Source: Chloroflexota bacterium (lineage in GTDB: Bacteria; Chloroflexota; Anaerolineae; Anaerolineales; UBA4823). Taken from it: a stretch of DNA of 6,662 nucleotides. Under the pieces are notes generated by a model. The model saw only the letters and a program-made list of their open reading frames with translations. It was not told the origin of the DNA and searched no databases. Numbering within the stretch: the stretch's first letter is position 1; each line of letters begins with the position of its first letter. The stretch spans positions 1 through 6,662 of the forward strand of contig JAUWLJ010000117.1 of NCBI GenBank assembly GCA_030613705.1, given 5' to 3'. The position numbers and the translations under genes were made by a program. This document shows positions 6,101 to 6,662 of this stretch, one piece after another.

Positions 6101-6662
6101 TCAGTGTTCCATCCCGGAGGATTGTCAGGGTTACCTGCTCGCCTGCCCCAACCTCCTGGAGGTAGGCTGCCAATTCTTGGACAGTGGCGACATCATTCCC
6201 ATCAGCTCTTACAATCACATCGCCACCGATGAAGATCTCTTCACCATTGATTGTCACCGGTTTGTCGCTGCCGATCAATCCAGCCTGTTCAGCCGGGCTT
6301 TCCGGTTGAACATCTACGACCAGGACTCCTTCTTGCTCAGCGGAAAGCGCCATCTCTATCGCGATATCTGGGGTCAATGGTAAGCCGATTATGCCCAACC
6401 ATACGCCTCCACTAACCTCATCGGGGGGAGGCACAATCTGGACTCGCTCAGCAGGTCTCGCTTCGAGGGGCACCCTGACCTCAACCAGATTACCCTCACG
6501 CAATACCGTCAAGATAACCTGCTGCCCAACTACAGCTTTAGCGGAAAGGTATGTGATTAGATCGTCCATATCTTCCACGAGTTCTCCATCAATGGCCGTG
6601 ATTACATCGCCACCAGCTTGCATATCCAATCCATCGATCGACACCGGGTGCTCGCTGCCAAG
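6066..6662 (-). CDS. PDZ-domain protein, C-terminal part (probable HtrA/DegP-like protease), truncated by window edge
   Basis: The frame stays open to the window edge, and 198 residues are visible. The first visible residues (LGSEHPV, IDG, then GGDVITAIDG) are the second half of a PDZ domain, ending about residue 68. After a proline-rich linker (PPPDEV) comes a second, complete PDZ domain at about 88-195, with the WLGIIGLPL start, PESPAEQAGLIGSDKPVTING and GGDVIVRADG elements. This tandem pair, linked to a trypsin-like domain, is typical of periplasmic or membrane-anchored HtrA/DegP proteases of envelope quality control, where PDZ domains bind exposed C termini. The protease domain and catalytic triad would lie beyond the edge, so peptidase function is inferred. 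An internal GTG at 6644 lies within the first PDZ domain and is not the true start. A hairpin about 64 bp after the stop may end the transcript. Confidence 0.85.
   Translation of the reverse strand, partial: LGSEHPVSIDGLDMQAGGDVITAIDGELVEDMDDLITYLSAKAVVGQQVILTVLREGNLVEVRVPLEARPAERVQIVPPPDEVSGGVWLGIIGLPLTPDIAIEMALSAEQEGVLVVDVQPESPAEQAGLIGSDKPVTINGEEIFIGGDVIVRADGNDVATVQELAAYLQEVGAGEQVTLTILRDGTLITVDVVLGEKP

Noticed and set aside
6642..6644. GTG as the start of the PDZ protein
   Set aside because: The frame continues upstream with PDZ-like residues (LGSEHP) to the window edge, so this codon is internal valine.

Overview
The window looks like chromosomal DNA from a free-living bacterium. The best guess for the host is Chloroflexota (Anaerolineae-like), on the combination of a DUF4377/META repeat lipoprotein, a twin-PDZ protein and a NarX/NarL-type two-component pair. 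This is inference from gene types only; no marker gene is present. Base composition looks balanced and I see no phage, insertion sequence, CRISPR array, tRNA or rRNA. Every confident gene lies on the minus strand, so transcription runs from high to low coordinates.

Layout from right to left. At 6662-6066 is the C-terminal part of a PDZ-domain protein, probably an HtrA/DegP-like serine protease, cut by the window edge. A 431-bp gap (5635-6065) follows. It holds a GC-rich hairpin near the protein's 3' end, a 13-bp direct repeat, a weak plus-strand transcription unit (promoter-like -10, ribosome site, TTG-started small ORF) and a good minus-strand promoter. That promoter serves 5634-3583, a 683-residue lipoprotein with two DUF4377-like and four META (HslJ-like) domains, which ends in a clear rho-independent terminator (3521-3560).

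The next gap (3251-3582) holds that terminator, a striking 32-bp interrupted palindrome and a sigma70-like promoter for a three-gene regulatory operon: a LysR-family regulator (3250-2303), a membrane histidine kinase of the HisKA_3 class (2285-792, 17 bp later) and a LuxR/NarL-type response regulator (817-167, overlapping the kinase end by 26 bp). Positions 1-166 hold no gene I can support.

Reading together: the kinase should sense a signal through an unclassified multi-pass membrane domain and phosphorylate Asp55 of the response regulator. The LysR protein adds a second, small-molecule input and may control the operon through the palindrome. The lipoprotein and PDZ protein are envelope proteins with their own transcription signals; a link to the regulators is possible but not shown. 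I see nothing that clearly amounts to a new defence or mobile system. The points most worth checking are the palindrome, the kinase sensor domain, the six-domain lipoprotein and the possible small gene or RNA at 5813-6010.
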